64,000 bases of DNA from Kocuria tytonis (GTDB lineage Bacteria; Actinomycetota; Actinomycetes; Actinomycetales; Micrococcaceae), in contig NZ_PNJG02000003.1 in NCBI RefSeq assembly GCF_003226895.2, positions 124,001-188,000 on the forward strand, read 5' to 3'. The notes beneath the pieces were generated by a model. The model was not told the origin of the DNA. It ran no database searches and saw nothing but the letters and a program-made list of their open reading frames with translations. Shown here in pieces: positions 1 to 8,942 of the stretch. The position numbers and the translations under genes are program-made. Every line of letters begins with the position of its first letter. The stretch's first letter is position 1.

Positions 1-1085
1 GTCCGGTGGAGCTGCCGGGCGGCGGGTGTCTCACGGTGGAGCTCAACCACGTGGCGGACACCGTGCTGCCGCAGAGCTTCCGGCTCAAGGACAACGACTC
101 CCGGATCCTGAGCGTTGCCGCGAACCTCGCCCAGGAGGGCCACGACGTGTGCGTGGTGTCCAAGGACCTCCCCATGCGGGTCAAGGCGTCGGCCCTCGGT
201 CTCGCCGCGGACGAGTACCGCGCCGAGTGGCTGGGCGGTGACGACGAGTATACGGGCGTGGCCCACCTGGACGTGCCCGACGACGTCGTGTCCGCCCTGT
301 ACCTCGAGGGCCGCGCCGACGTGCCCGGGGCGCGGGAGCTGCCCGTGAACACGGGGCTCGTGGTGCGCTCGTCCGCCGGCAGCGCCCTCGCGCGGGTGGA
401 GCCCGAGGGGCGGGCACGCGTGGTCGCCGCGGACAAGGACGTCTTCGGGGTGCAGGGCCGCTCGGCCGAGCAGCGCCTGGCGATCGACCTGCTGCTGGAC
501 CCCACCGTGGGCATCGTGTCCCTGGGTGGCCGGGCCGGAACGGGCAAGTCCGCGCTCGCCCTGTGCGCGGGGCTCGAAACCGTGCTGGAGCGCCGCGAGC
601 ACCGCCGGATCATGGTGTTCCGTCCCCTCTACGCGGTGGGCGGGCAGGACCTGGGCTACCTCCCCGGCACCGAGGAGGAGAAGATGAACCCGTGGGGTCA
701 GGCGGTCTTCGACACCCTCTCCGCCGTGGTCTCACCGGCCGTGGTGGACGACGTCGTGGCGCGCGGCATGCTCGAGGTGCTCCCCCTGACCCACATCCGC
801 GGGCGCTCGCTGCACGACGCGTGGGTCATCGTGGACGAGGCCCAGTCCCTCGAGCGCAACGTGCTGCTCACGGCGCTGTCGCGGATCGGGCAGAACTCCA
901 AGGTGGTGCTCACGCACGACGTCGCCCAGCGGGACAACCTGCGTGTGGGGCGTCACGACGGGGTCATGGCCGTGGTGGAGGCGCTCAAGGGCCAGCGGCT
1001 GTTCGGGCACGTGACTCTCACCCGGTCGGAGCGCTCACCCATCGCCGCGCTCGTCACGGACGTCCTGGAGCGCCACGACGTGTGA
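1..1085 (+). CDS. PhoH-family ATPase/ribonuclease, 5'-truncated by window edge
   Basis: The frame is open to the left edge, so the true start lies outside the window. The visible part begins in the end of an N-terminal PIN-like region ([12 protein letters not shown], about residue 50) and continues into a PhoH P-loop domain with Walker A GTGKSALA (about residue 180) and Walker B WVIVDEAQ (about residue 275). PIN-PhoH (PhoH2) proteins are RNA helicase/RNases of about 430-450 residues, so roughly 80 residues are missing. In mycobacteria phoH2 lies close to fumC and glpX, and both genes occur further right here, supporting the family call. RNase activity is inferred from the family. Confidence 0.85.
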   Translation, partial: PVELPGGGCLTVELNHVADTVLPQSFRLKDNDSRILSVAANLAQEGHDVCVVSKDLPMRVKASALGLAADEYRAEWLGGDDEYTGVAHLDVPDDVVSALYLEGRADVPGARELPVNTGLVVRSSAGSALARVEPEGRARVVAADKDVFGVQGRSAEQRLAIDLLLDPTVGIVSLGGRAGTGKSALALCAGLETVLERREHRRIMVFRPLYAVGGQDLGYLPGTEEEKMNPWGQAVFDTLSAVVSPAVVDDVVARGMLEVLPLTHIRGRSLHDAWVIVDEAQSLERNVLLTALSRIGQNSKVVLTHDVAQRDNLRVGRHDGVMAVVEALKGQRLFGHVTLTRSERSPIAALVTDVLERHDV

Positions 1086-1241
1086 GAGGGGTGCAGCGCG
1101 GCGGGCGCGCGGGCGGCGTCGTCGGCCGCGGTGCGGCAGCCGTGGTCCGCGTCGGCGGGGAGCGGCACGACACCGACCGGAGATCGCGGGCTCCGCGTCG
1201 GGGCACGACCGGTGGGCTCGCACCCGGCACGGACCGCGGAC

Positions 1242-2012
1242 TCAGCGGGCGTCCACGGGCCACGGCACGTGGCGTGAGACGTCCGTGAGGTCGAAGTCCT
1301 GCCGGGTGAAGAGATCGTCCAGCTGGTACTCGTCCACGCCCTCGATCACCAGCCGGTGGCCCTGACCCGCGTGCGGGCCGTGGAGCACGTGCGAGTAGAC
1401 GCACACCCCCGTGGCGGTGTCCACCGCCACCCGCGTGGGCCCGGGTGCCAGGGGGTGACCGCTCGTCACGGGGCGGTAGCGCACCGTGGGCGCCACCGTG
1501 GCGCACCACACGCGCCGCTTCGCGAACGCCCCGGCGGCCACCGACCGGACGACGGCGGGGCGGGCCTCCGGGAGGTAGGGCGGCGTGGGAGCCGGGCCGG
1601 CCAGTTCGACGGGGTCAAGGATGGCCTGCCAGCGGCCACCACCGAAGATCGGGTCCCCGTAGGCCGCGTCGGGGCGGCGCGTGACCAGGCCGTGGTCGTC
1701 GTAGACCGGGGCCACCAGCGCGGGTGGCAGCAGCCAGGAGCGGGGCGTGTCCGTGACGTAGAAGTCGTCCCGGGAGCGCTCCAGGGAGGTGGTGGTGTAG
1801 AGGGGCGCACCGCCCACCGTCTCCACGCGCAGGTCCGAGGGGCGCCGCAGCCAGGCGCGCACCGGGGCGGCCGGGCTGGCTGCGTCACCGCCCACCCAGG
1901 ACAGGGTGAAGCGCAGGGTGTGCCACCGCCACGGCGACGACCGGCACAGGGCCGCGAACGAGGCGGCGGAGACCTCCGGGACATCGGGTCCGTTCTGCCG
2001 GGGAGCACTCAT
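1242..2012 (-). CDS. Hypothetical protein, 256 aa
   Basis: A soluble-looking protein with no signal peptide or membrane segment. It is rich in Trp, Pro and Arg (for example SPWRWHTLRF near residue 27). The C-terminal third reads like a beta-rich domain ending in DLFTRQDFDLTDVSRHVPWP. I do not recognise the family. The ATG is preceded by TAGACT exactly 6 nt upstream and has no Shine-Dalgarno, so the mRNA is probably leaderless. It is divergent from the prepilin peptidase gene, with 79 bp between starts. Coding potential is supported by actinobacterial-type codon-third-position GC and the clean promoter/start arrangement. Confidence 0.65.
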   Translation of the reverse strand: MSAPRQNGPDVPEVSAASFAALCRSSPWRWHTLRFTLSWVGGDAASPAAPVRAWLRRPSDLRVETVGGAPLYTTTSLERSRDDFYVTDTPRSWLLPPALVAPVYDDHGLVTRRPDAAYGDPIFGGGRWQAILDPVELAGPAPTPPYLPEARPAVVRSVAAGAFAKRRVWCATVAPTVRYRPVTSGHPLAPGPTRVAVDTATGVCVYSHVLHGPHAGQGHRLVIEGVDEYQLDDLFTRQDFDLTDVSRHVPWPVDAR

Positions 2013-2018
2013 GGGCCC

Positions 2019-2024
2019 AGTCTA
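2019..2024 (-). promoter_or_regulatory. -10 hexamer, leaderless promoter of the 256-aa hypothetical
   Basis: TAGACT on the minus strand followed by the 6-nt spacer GGGCCC and then the ATG. The TSS is expected at the start codon. No -35 is evident. Confidence 0.55.
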
Positions 2025-2079
2025 GGAAGCGCCCCTCCACAGGCCCTGCAACACACGGGGTGGGAGCGGGCGGGGTGCC

Positions 2080-2085
2080 TAGGAT
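2080..2085 (+). promoter_or_regulatory. -10 hexamer, leaderless promoter of prepilin peptidase
   Basis: TAGGAT, 6-nt spacer GAGCCC, then ATG. This is a back-to-back arrangement with the divergent leaderless promoter at 2019-2024. Confidence 0.55.
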
Positions 2086-2091
2086 GAGCCC

Positions 2092-2631
2092 ATGATGCAG
2101 CCCAGTGCGGCGGGTATCGGGGGATTCGTGGGGGATCACCTGCAGGGCGCCACCGTCAGTGCGCACCTCGCGGCGGTGATGTGCGCTTCCGCCGTGCTCG
2201 TCCTCGCGTGCTCCGGGGTGTGGCTCGCCGCCACCGACATCCGCGAGCACCGACTCCCCGGTTCCGTGGTCCGCCCGCTCTACCCCGTCACGGCCACCCT
2301 GCTGGGTGCCGCAGCCCTGCTCGCCCAGGACACCGCGCGGCTGTGGTGGATGCTGTGGGGTCTCGTGATCATGGGTGGGATCTTCCTGCTGCTGCGCCTG
2401 CTCCACCCCGCCGGGATGGGTCTGGGGGACGTGCGGCTCGCCGGGGTCCTGGGGCTGGTGACCGGGTTCTCCTCCGTGACCCACACCGTGCTGGCCCTCG
2501 CCCTCACGTTCGTGCTGGCCGGTGTGTTCTGCCTGGTCCTCGTGCTGCTGCGACGGGCGAGCGCGAGCAGCCGCATTCCCCTGGGGCCGTTCATGATCGT
2601 GGGAAGCTTGGGCGTGGTGGCATTCGCCTGA
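2092..2631 (+). CDS. A24-family prepilin peptidase (TadV/PilD-type)
   Basis: An integral membrane aspartyl protease of 179 residues with about five or six hydrophobic segments. It shows the two family Asp motifs: LAATDIREHRLP (about residues 42-53) and the GxGD-type GMGLGDVRL (about residues 107-115). The family removes leader peptides from type IV or Tad pilins at the cytoplasmic face. The length matches short TadV-like forms without the N-terminal methylase domain. No pilin or assembly ATPase is in the window, so its substrates lie elsewhere. ATGATG gives two possible starts 3 bp apart; the first fits the leaderless promoter. Confidence 0.85.
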   Translation: MMQPSAAGIGGFVGDHLQGATVSAHLAAVMCASAVLVLACSGVWLAATDIREHRLPGSVVRPLYPVTATLLGAAALLAQDTARLWWMLWGLVIMGGIFLLLRLLHPAGMGLGDVRLAGVLGLVTGFSSVTHTVLALALTFVLAGVFCLVLVLLRRASASSRIPLGPFMIVGSLGVVAFA

Positions 2632-2661
2632 CCGACCGTCCAGCACCGGGAGACAGCACCC

Positions 2662-3129
2662 ATGGCAACACCGGAGTTCATCCAGCACCTGCGCCGCAGC
2701 ATCGGCCACGACCTGCTCTGGCTGCCCGGGTGCACTGCGGTGGTGCTGCACGAGGGCAGGGTGCTGCTGGGCCGGCGCGCGGACAACGGCAACTGGGGTC
2801 TCATCACGGGCATCGTGGAGCCGGGGGAGGACCCGGGCGTGGCCGCGCGACGCGAGTGCCTCGAGGAGACCGGCGTGGAGATCACCGTGGACGCCCTGGT
2901 CCGGGTCAAGGCCGGGGGCGTGGTGGAGTTCCCCAACGGCGACCGCTGCCAGTTCCTGGACCACACGTTCCTGTGCAGCTACGTGGCCGGGGAGGCGAGG
3001 GTCGCCGACGACGAGTCCCTCGTGGTGGGGTGGTACCCCCTGGACGAGCTGCCGCCGCTGCCCGAGCACCAGGCGGAGCGCCTGCGGGCCGCACTGGAGT
3101 ACACGGGCCGCACGGGTTTCGAGCGCTGA
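2662..3129 (+). CDS. Nudix hydrolase
   Basis: A 155-residue cytosolic hydrolase of nucleoside diphosphate-linked compounds. The Nudix box GX5EX7REUXEEXGU is complete from GIVEPGED to RRECLEETGV (about residues 50-72). The N-terminal HDLLWLPGCTAVVL is the usual opening of MutT/ADP-ribose pyrophosphatase-like actinobacterial Nudix proteins. It lies 30 bp after the prepilin peptidase and may share its transcript. The start is chosen on ATG preceded by GGGAGACAGCACCC. The substrate cannot be told from sequence. Confidence 0.9.
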   Translation: MATPEFIQHLRRSIGHDLLWLPGCTAVVLHEGRVLLGRRADNGNWGLITGIVEPGEDPGVAARRECLEETGVEITVDALVRVKAGGVVEFPNGDRCQFLDHTFLCSYVAGEARVADDESLVVGWYPLDELPPLPEHQAERLRAALEYTGRTGFER

Positions 3130-3175
3130 GCCGGGGCAGGCCCGGGTGGGAACCCCCTCGCACGAGATTGCTCGA

Positions 3176-3204
3176 TTGAGGTGGGCATTTTCTCATCTGA
3201 TATT
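3176..3204 (+). promoter_or_regulatory. Mannitol dehydrogenase promoter with overlapping operator candidate
   Basis: TTGAGG (3176-3181), 17 nt, GATATT (3199-3204). The element TCTCATCTGATA (3191-3202) overlaps the -10 and resembles TCTCATTTGAGA at 7438-7449 and TCACATCTGAGA at 13251-13262 (minus). This is the arrangement expected of a repressor/activator site for the polyol cluster. Confidence 0.5.
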
Positions 3205-3259
3205 TTGACCGTGGGATGAATCACAGAATTCACCCGAGGATTCTCTGACGGGAGCAGCC

Positions 3260-4792
3260 ATGCAGCAGGACACATCCGCCACAGGGGCAGTGAGGCTGAC
3301 GCGGGCCGCGCTGCAGGATTTGGACATCCCGGTCCCCGAGTACGACCGGTCCGCGGTGTCCGTGGGCATCGTCCACTTCGGGGTGGGAGGCTTCCACCGG
3401 GCCCACCAGGCCATGTACCTGGACCGGCTGATGAACCGGGGCAAGAACCTGGACTGGGGCATCTGCGGCATGGGGGTGCTGCCCGGCGACGCCGCCATGA
3501 AGCAGGTCATGGCGGAGCAGGACCACCTCTACACCCTGGTGCTCAAACACCCGGACGGGACCCTGGAACCGCGGGTCGTTGGCTCCGTCGTGGATTACGT
3601 CTTCGCCCCGGAGCAGCCCGAGCAGGCCATGGCGCGGCTCACCGATCCCGCCACCCGGATCGTGTCCCTGACCATCACCGAGGGCGGGTACAACTTCAGC
3701 AAGTCCACGGGACTGTTCGACCACACGAACCCCGCGGTGGCCCGTGATCTGGAGCAGGCCCGTGCCGCCGCCGAGGGCCGGGAGGCCGAGCCGCCCGGCA
3801 CCGTGTTCGGCATGGTGGTCGAGGCCCTGGCGCGCCGCAGGGAGGCGGGAACCCCGCCGTTCACGGTGATGTCCTGCGACAACATCCAGGGCAACGGCCA
3901 CATGGCCCACCAGCAGTTCACCGCCTACGCCCGGCTGCGCGATCCCGAGCTCGCCGAGTGGATCGAGGCCAACGTGCCGTTCCCCAACTCCATGGTGGAC
4001 CGCATCACCCCCGTGACCACGGACGCGGACCGGCAGCTCGTCACGGAGCGGTTCGGGGTGGTCGACCGGTGGCCCGTGGTGGCCGAACCGTTCGCGCAGT
4101 GGGCCCTCGAGGACGCCTTCGCGGACGGGCGCCCCGCTGTCGAGGAGGTGGGGGTCCAGGTGGTGCCGGACGTGGCGCCCTACGAGCTCATGAAGCTGCG
4201 GCTGCTCAACGCGAGCCACCAGGCGCTGTGCTATCCCGGGTTCCTGGCCGGCTACGAGTACGCGCACGAGGTGTGCCAGGACCCCGCGTTCGTGGCCTAC
4301 CTGCTGGGGTACATGAACCGCGAGGCCACGCACACCCTGCGCGCCGTGGAGGGCGTGGACCTGGACGCCTACAAGCACCAGCTGATCGAGCGCTTCGCCA
4401 ACCCGCACGTGCGGGACACCCTGGCTCGGCTGTGCGCCGAGTCCTCGGACCGGATCCCCACGTGGCTCGTGCCCGTGATCCGGGAGAATCTGGCGCAAGG
4501 CCGACCCGTGGAGCTCAGTGCCACCATCGTGGCCTCGTGGGCCCGGTACGCGCAGGGCGTGGACGAGAAGGGCGCCCCGATCACCGTGGTGGACCAGCGC
4601 AGGGAGCGCGTCATGGCCGCGGCAGCCCAGCAGGACGAGGACGAGCTCGCCTTCATCCGGGACGAGGACCTCTTCGGCGACCTCGCGCAGCACGAGGGGT
4701 TCACCCGCCCCTACGCGGCCGCCCTGCGCAGCTTCCGCGAGCGCGGAGCACGGGTGACCATCGAGGACGCCGTGGCGCGCTTCGCGCAGTAG
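3260..4792 (+). CDS. Mannitol 2-dehydrogenase family protein
   Basis: A polyol-specific long-chain dehydrogenase/reductase of 510 residues. It oxidises a polyol (mannitol to fructose, or arabitol to xylulose) with NAD(P)+ in the cytosol. The Rossmann-type N-terminus reads VGIVHFGVGGFHRAHQ (about residues 36-51). The family catalytic K-x4-N-x2-H motif is present as K312-LRLL-N317-AS-H320. Length matches the family (about 490-510). The start follows GACGGGAGCAGCC, a good Shine-Dalgarno. It opens the polyol island and carries its own promoter with the shared operator candidate. Choice between mannitol and D-arabitol is not possible from sequence; the xylulokinase next door favours at least some pentitol flux. 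Confidence 0.88.
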   Translation: MQQDTSATGAVRLTRAALQDLDIPVPEYDRSAVSVGIVHFGVGGFHRAHQAMYLDRLMNRGKNLDWGICGMGVLPGDAAMKQVMAEQDHLYTLVLKHPDGTLEPRVVGSVVDYVFAPEQPEQAMARLTDPATRIVSLTITEGGYNFSKSTGLFDHTNPAVARDLEQARAAAEGREAEPPGTVFGMVVEALARRREAGTPPFTVMSCDNIQGNGHMAHQQFTAYARLRDPELAEWIEANVPFPNSMVDRITPVTTDADRQLVTERFGVVDRWPVVAEPFAQWALEDAFADGRPAVEEVGVQVVPDVAPYELMKLRLLNASHQALCYPGFLAGYEYAHEVCQDPAFVAYLLGYMNREATHTLRAVEGVDLDAYKHQLIERFANPHVRDTLARLCAESSDRIPTWLVPVIRENLAQGRPVELSATIVASWARYAQGVDEKGAPITVVDQRRERVMAAAAQQDEDELAFIRDEDLFGDLAQHEGFTRPYAAALRSFRERGARVTIEDAVARFAQ

Positions 4793-4814
4793 GAGTCCGG
4801 CGCCCCGGCACGCA

Positions 4815-4853
4815 CACGCGCGGCCCCACCCGTCACGGGTGGGGCGGCGCGTG
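4815..4853. terminator. Bidirectional terminator hairpin between convergent genes
   Basis: Long stem: CACGCGC/GCGCGTG outside, one mismatch, then GCCCCACCCG/CGGGTGGGGC with loop TCA. It lies between the ends of the mannitol dehydrogenase and xylulokinase genes. There is no T-run, as is usual in this GC range. Confidence 0.75.
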
Positions 4854-4871
4854 CACGTGGAGCCGCGGATC

Positions 4872-6284
4872 TCAGCTCAGGTCGGACTCCAGGCGGGCGC
4901 GCGCGGTACCGTAGCGCGCGCGGAAGGCGCGGGCGGCGGCGTCGTCCGAGGACGGCTGCAGCTGCTTGCTCACCGCGCGGGGCCACTCGGGGAACGTGCC
5001 CGTGGCCACCCACGCGGCCTGCCGGGCCGCGCCGAGCGCCACGTACTCGTCCGACCGGGGGACGCTCACGGGCATGCCGAGGGTGTCCGGGAGAACGCCG
5101 CACAGGGCCTCGGACCTCGCGCCGCCGCCGATCAGCAGCACCCGGTGCACTTCCACGTCCACCCCGCGCAGGATGTCCAGGCAGTCAGCCAGGGAGTTCG
5201 CCACGGACAACACCGCCGCGCGCGCGAGGTTCTCGCGCGTCAGAGCAGCCCGTGTCATACCCTCCAGCCGCCCCGTGGCGCGGGGGAGGTTGGGGGTGCG
5301 CTCGCCGTCGAAGTACGGCAGCAGCGTGAGGCCCCCGGCGTCGGCGTCCCCGGCCGTGGCAAGGCGGGTGAACTCGTCCAGGTCCGCACCCAGCAGCTGC
5401 GCCGTGGACGTCATGACGCGGGCCGCGTTGATGGTGCACAGCAGCGGCAGGAAGCGCCCGGTGGCGTCCGCGAAACCGGCGGTCACGCCCGTGGGGTCGC
5501 GGGGCGGCTCCGGACTGCACCCGAACACGGTTCCGGAGGTTCCCACGGACACCACCACCTCGCCCTCGCCGAGTCCCAGCCCGAGTGCGGCGGCGGCGTT
5601 GTCTCCGGCTCCCGGGCCCACGACGACGCCCTCACCGCCGCCCCATTCCGGACGCAGCGTCCCTGCCACCCCACCGGGAGGGAGCACACGGGGCAGTTCG
5701 GGGACGGAACCGAAGTACTCGCGGAGCAGCTCGGGTCGATAGCCGGTGCCGGCGGCGTCGAAGTACCCCGTGCCGGAGGCGTCCGAGCGGTCCGTGACGA
5801 ACTCCCCGCACAGCTGCAGGGTGAGCCAGTCGTGGGGGAGCATGACCCGGGCGACGCGCTCGGCGGCCGCGGGCTCGTTCTCCCGCAGCCACGCGAGCTT
5901 GGACAGCGTCATGGACGGGATGGGCGCCATGCCCACCCGCTCCATCCACCACCGGGTGCCGTGGTCCCGGACCATGCGCGTGGCCTGGGGCTCGCTGCGG
6001 ACGTCGTTCCACAGCAGGGCGTCGAACACCGGCTCGCCGCGGTGGTCCACGGCCACCATGCCGTGCTGCTGACCGCCCACCGCAACGCCGATCACGTCCC
6101 GGCGCTGCGCCACGCCGGCCTCGCGCCACGCGGTGCGCAGGGCGGCCAGCCAGGCTCGGGGGGCCACGCTCGTGCCGTCCGGGTGGGGGGCGCTGGCCCG
6201 GGCCACCGTCTCACCGGAACCCGCGTCCACGACCACCACCTTGCAGGACTGGGTGGAGGAGTCGATGCCGACGACCGTGTTCAT
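4872..6284 (-). CDS. xylB: Xylulokinase (FGGY kinase)
   Basis: Phosphorylates D-xylulose to D-xylulose 5-phosphate for the pentose phosphate pathway. The 470-residue protein opens with GIDSSTQSCKVVVVDAGSG, the FGGY phosphate-binding loop, and has the second-domain signatures VGPGAGDNAAAALGLG (about residue 235) and LLIGGGARSEAL (about residue 395). Length is typical of actinobacterial XylB. The start is ATG after GAAAGGTCACC. It lies 95 bp downstream of, and on the same strand as, the SorC-type regulator, so regulator and kinase are probably co-transcribed. Context suggests it receives xylulose made by the polyol dehydrogenases of this island. Confidence 0.88.
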   Translation of the reverse strand: MNTVVGIDSSTQSCKVVVVDAGSGETVARASAPHPDGTSVAPRAWLAALRTAWREAGVAQRRDVIGVAVGGQQHGMVAVDHRGEPVFDALLWNDVRSEPQATRMVRDHGTRWWMERVGMAPIPSMTLSKLAWLRENEPAAAERVARVMLPHDWLTLQLCGEFVTDRSDASGTGYFDAAGTGYRPELLREYFGSVPELPRVLPPGGVAGTLRPEWGGGEGVVVGPGAGDNAAAALGLGLGEGEVVVSVGTSGTVFGCSPEPPRDPTGVTAGFADATGRFLPLLCTINAARVMTSTAQLLGADLDEFTRLATAGDADAGGLTLLPYFDGERTPNLPRATGRLEGMTRAALTRENLARAAVLSVANSLADCLDILRGVDVEVHRVLLIGGGARSEALCGVLPDTLGMPVSVPRSDEYVALGAARQAAWVATGTFPEWPRAVSKQLQPSSDDAAARAFRARYGTARARLESDLS

Positions 6285-6379
6285 GGTGACCTTTCGGGAA
6301 AGAGCGGGTGGTGCCGCCCGGGAGGAGCCCGGTGCGGCGGTGGCCCACGACGCGTGGGTGGTCCTCACGCGGGGCGAGG

Positions 6380-7342
6380 TCAGGGTGTGCCGGGCGGCGC
6401 CGGTTGGTCGAGCAGGACCCGAAGCTCGTCGCGCAGCTCGGCATCGCACACGAGGTGGTCCACCAGGCCGCCGCGGACCGCGGCCAGCACGGCGGGGGCG
6501 CGGTCGGCGCCCGAGGCCACGGCGATCTTGCGGCGTGCGGCCCGGAGCTGCTCGACCCCGGCCGCCACGATCATCCCCGCCACGGGGGTGTCCAGCTCGC
6601 GGCCGTGTGCGTCGAGCAGGTGCCCCGAGATCTCGGCCACCGCCCCCGCCCGCTGCGCCGCCCGTGCGGCGTCCTCACTCACCCGGGACCACACGGTGGA
6701 GGAGTCGGGTGCCCAGCGGCCCACGGCCAGGACGGCGACGTCCAGGGAGCTGGCCCGCCGGAGGGTGACCTCGATCTCCACCGACTTCTTCAGCGATTCG
6801 GCTTGCTCCACCACCAGTGGCGCCCACAGTGGCCAGGCGGTGCGACTGTGCAGGTTCGCCAGCAGCCGGGGTGCTTCCCGCTCGCCGTCCTCCTCGGTGC
6901 TCAGGGCGCCGGCGAGCTGGATGACGTCGTTGTGGGGCAGCGCCGGCAGGTGCTGCACCGCGAGCTGCAGGGTGCGGGACCAGGAGATGCCCAGGACGTC
7001 CTCGTTCCGCAGCACCTGCATGATGTCGCGGGCGACTGCCCGGGCCAGCGCATCGCGCTCCGCGTTCCACTGGCTCGTTCCCACGGTGACGAGCCGTTGC
7101 ACACCGACGGCTCGAGCGAGGGTGGCATCCGAGTCCTCGGGGGGCAGCGCGATCTCGATGCGCACCATGCCCGTGTCCTGGGCTTCCTGCAGCAGAGCGG
7201 CCACCTGGAAACGCGACAGGTTGCTCTTCTTCCCCAGGGCCACCTTGGAGACCCCCTCCACGAAGTGGGCGCGGGCCAGATCGGCCAGCAGCCGGTGGCG
7301 CTGTTCTGGGTCGGTCGGGGGCCAGGGAGAGCTGGTCGTCAT
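6380..7342 (-). CDS. SorC/DeoR-type sugar-binding transcriptional regulator
   Basis: 320 residues. The N-terminal helix-turn-helix (about 20-60) includes LARAHFVEGVSKVALGKKSNLSRFQVAALLQEAQDTGMVRIEI. A sugar-phosphate-isomerase-like effector domain follows (from about residue 70). The family senses a phosphorylated sugar or polyol intermediate and controls adjacent catabolic genes. It is divergent from the importer genes, with the TCTCATTTGAGA palindrome in between, and is the natural candidate for binding the three shared sites of the island. The start ATG has only a weak GGTGA upstream. Effector identity is unknown. Confidence 0.85.
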   Translation of the reverse strand: MTTSSPWPPTDPEQRHRLLADLARAHFVEGVSKVALGKKSNLSRFQVAALLQEAQDTGMVRIEIALPPEDSDATLARAVGVQRLVTVGTSQWNAERDALARAVARDIMQVLRNEDVLGISWSRTLQLAVQHLPALPHNDVIQLAGALSTEEDGEREAPRLLANLHSRTAWPLWAPLVVEQAESLKKSVEIEVTLRRASSLDVAVLAVGRWAPDSSTVWSRVSEDAARAAQRAGAVAEISGHLLDAHGRELDTPVAGMIVAAGVEQLRAARRKIAVASGADRAPAVLAAVRGGLVDHLVCDAELRDELRVLLDQPAPPGTP

Positions 7343-7434
7343 GTGTCACCACATCCGGGGGGAGCAATCGAGGAGGGACGTATTGCCCGATCGATCTTAT
7401 ATGACTAGCATCACTTCACACCTGAGGAAAGCTG

Positions 7435-7450
7435 TTTTCTCATTTGAGAG
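7435..7450 (+). promoter_or_regulatory. Operator candidate upstream of polyol importer operon
   Basis: TCTCA-TT-TGAGA (7438-7449) is a perfect 5+5 inverted repeat in an unusually AT-rich stretch between the divergent regulator and binding-protein genes. It is the best member of the three-site set (3191, 7438, 13251). Confidence 0.5.
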
Positions 7451-7524
7451 CCACGAGTGGGTGCACAGGTCGACCGATGATTCGGGACCCCGGCGCACAG
7501 CGTGCCACGACGAGAAGGAACACC

Positions 7525-8940
7525 ATGAGACGACGTTTCACGGGTCCGCCCCGAGAACCTGATCGCCCGCGATCCAGCGCGTTCGGGTGCACCCGCCCCC
7601 GCGGGTGGTGGAGCGCCGCGGGCGTGGCGGTCCTCACGGGGTTCACCCTCACGGGGTGCACCGCTGCGGCGGACGACGCCAAGGACCAGATCGTGGTGGC
7701 CATCGTGTCGAACCCGCAGATGCAGGACGCCATGAAGATGCAGGACGATTTCACCCGGGCCCACCCGGACGTGGACGTCAAATTCGTGTCCCTGCCGGAG
7801 AACGAGGCGCGCGCCAAGATCACGGCATCCGTGGCCACCGGGGGCGGCGAGTTCGACGTGGTGATGATCTCCAACTATGAAACCCCCATCTGGGCCGAGA
7901 ACGGCTGGATCGAGGACCTGCAGCCGTACATCGAGCGCACCGACGGTTACGACGACCAGGACTTCATCGGTTCCATCCGGGCTTCCCTGAGCAAGGACGG
8001 GGACATGTATTCCGTTCCGTTCTACGGAGAGTCCTCGTTCCTGGTCTACAACAAGGAACTGTTCGAGAAGGCCGGGGTGCGGATGCCCGAGCATCCCACA
8101 TGGCCCCAGGTGGCGGAAATGGCCGAGAAACTGGACGACCCGGACCACGGCGTGTCCGGCATCTGTCTGCGCGGCCTGGCCGGGTGGGGCGAGGTCATGG
8201 CTCCGCTGAGTACCGTCATGAACACGTACGGCGGCGGCTGGTTCGACGGGCGGTGGAACCCCACTCTGACCGCGCCCGAGACCAGGGCGGCGGTCACCGA
8301 GTACGTGGACCTGGTGCGCGACCACGGCCAGCCGGGCGCGGCCACGTCCGGGTACGGGGACTGCATCACCCGTTACAGCCAGGGCAACTCCGCCATGTGG
8401 TACGACGCCACGGCCATGGTCTCGGCAATAGAGGATCCCGCGTCCTCGCCGGTGGCGGGCAAGAGCGGCTACGCTCCGGCCCCTGTGATGAACACCGACG
8501 CCGCGGGGTGGCTCTACAGCTGGTCGCTCGCGATCCCCACCACCTCCGAGCACAAGGATGCCGCGTGGGACTTCGTCTCCTGGATGACGGACAAGGAGTA
8601 CATCCGGAACGTGGGTGAGCGCTTCGGCTGGGAGCGGGTGCCACCGGGATCGCGGTACTCCACCTATCAGATCCCCGAGTACCGCAGAATCTCCAAGGCC
8701 TACGCCCAGCCCACGCTCCACGCCATGGACGGGGCTTCCCAGAAGACGTCCATGACCCACCCGGTGCCGTACGAGGGGTTGCAGTTCGTCTCCATCCCGG
8801 AGTTCCAGGACCTCGGGACCCGTGTGGGCCAGCAGGTCTCCTCCGCCATCGCCGGGACCAAGTCCGTGGACGAGGCCCTGGAGCAGTCCCAGGACTACGC
8901 CCAGCAGGTCGCGCGTACCTACCAGCGAGAAGGGCAGTGA
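7525..8940 (+). CDS. Polyol/sugar ABC transporter substrate-binding lipoprotein
   Basis: A family 1 extracellular solute-binding protein of 471 residues. It has a long Arg-rich N-region, a hydrophobic segment and a lipobox TLTGC with Cys45 as lipidated residue, so the mature protein is membrane-anchored outside the cell. The mature part starts DQIVVAIVSNPQMQDAMKMQDDF and has the usual aromatic binding-site segments (SYWSLAIP-like YSWSLAIPTTSEHKDAAWDF near 330). Start ATG follows GAGAAGGAACACC. It is first in a tight three-gene importer operon. It resembles SmoE/MtlE-type hexitol binders; hexitol or pentitol specificity is inferred from the neighbours. Confidence 0.9.
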   Translation: MRRRFTGPPREPDRPRSSAFGCTRPRGWWSAAGVAVLTGFTLTGCTAAADDAKDQIVVAIVSNPQMQDAMKMQDDFTRAHPDVDVKFVSLPENEARAKITASVATGGGEFDVVMISNYETPIWAENGWIEDLQPYIERTDGYDDQDFIGSIRASLSKDGDMYSVPFYGESSFLVYNKELFEKAGVRMPEHPTWPQVAEMAEKLDDPDHGVSGICLRGLAGWGEVMAPLSTVMNTYGGGWFDGRWNPTLTAPETRAAVTEYVDLVRDHGQPGAATSGYGDCITRYSQGNSAMWYDATAMVSAIEDPASSPVAGKSGYAPAPVMNTDAAGWLYSWSLAIPTTSEHKDAAWDFVSWMTDKEYIRNVGERFGWERVPPGSRYSTYQIPEYRRISKAYAQPTLHAMDGASQKTSMTHPVPYEGLQFVSIPEFQDLGTRVGQQVSSAIAGTKSVDEALEQSQDYAQQVARTYQREGQ

Positions 8941-8942
8941 CC

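Noticed and set aside
4839-7562. Long plus-strand open frame opposite xylB and the SorC regulator
   Set aside because: Shadow frame; the minus strand carries clear FGGY and SorC proteins with ribosome binding sites.
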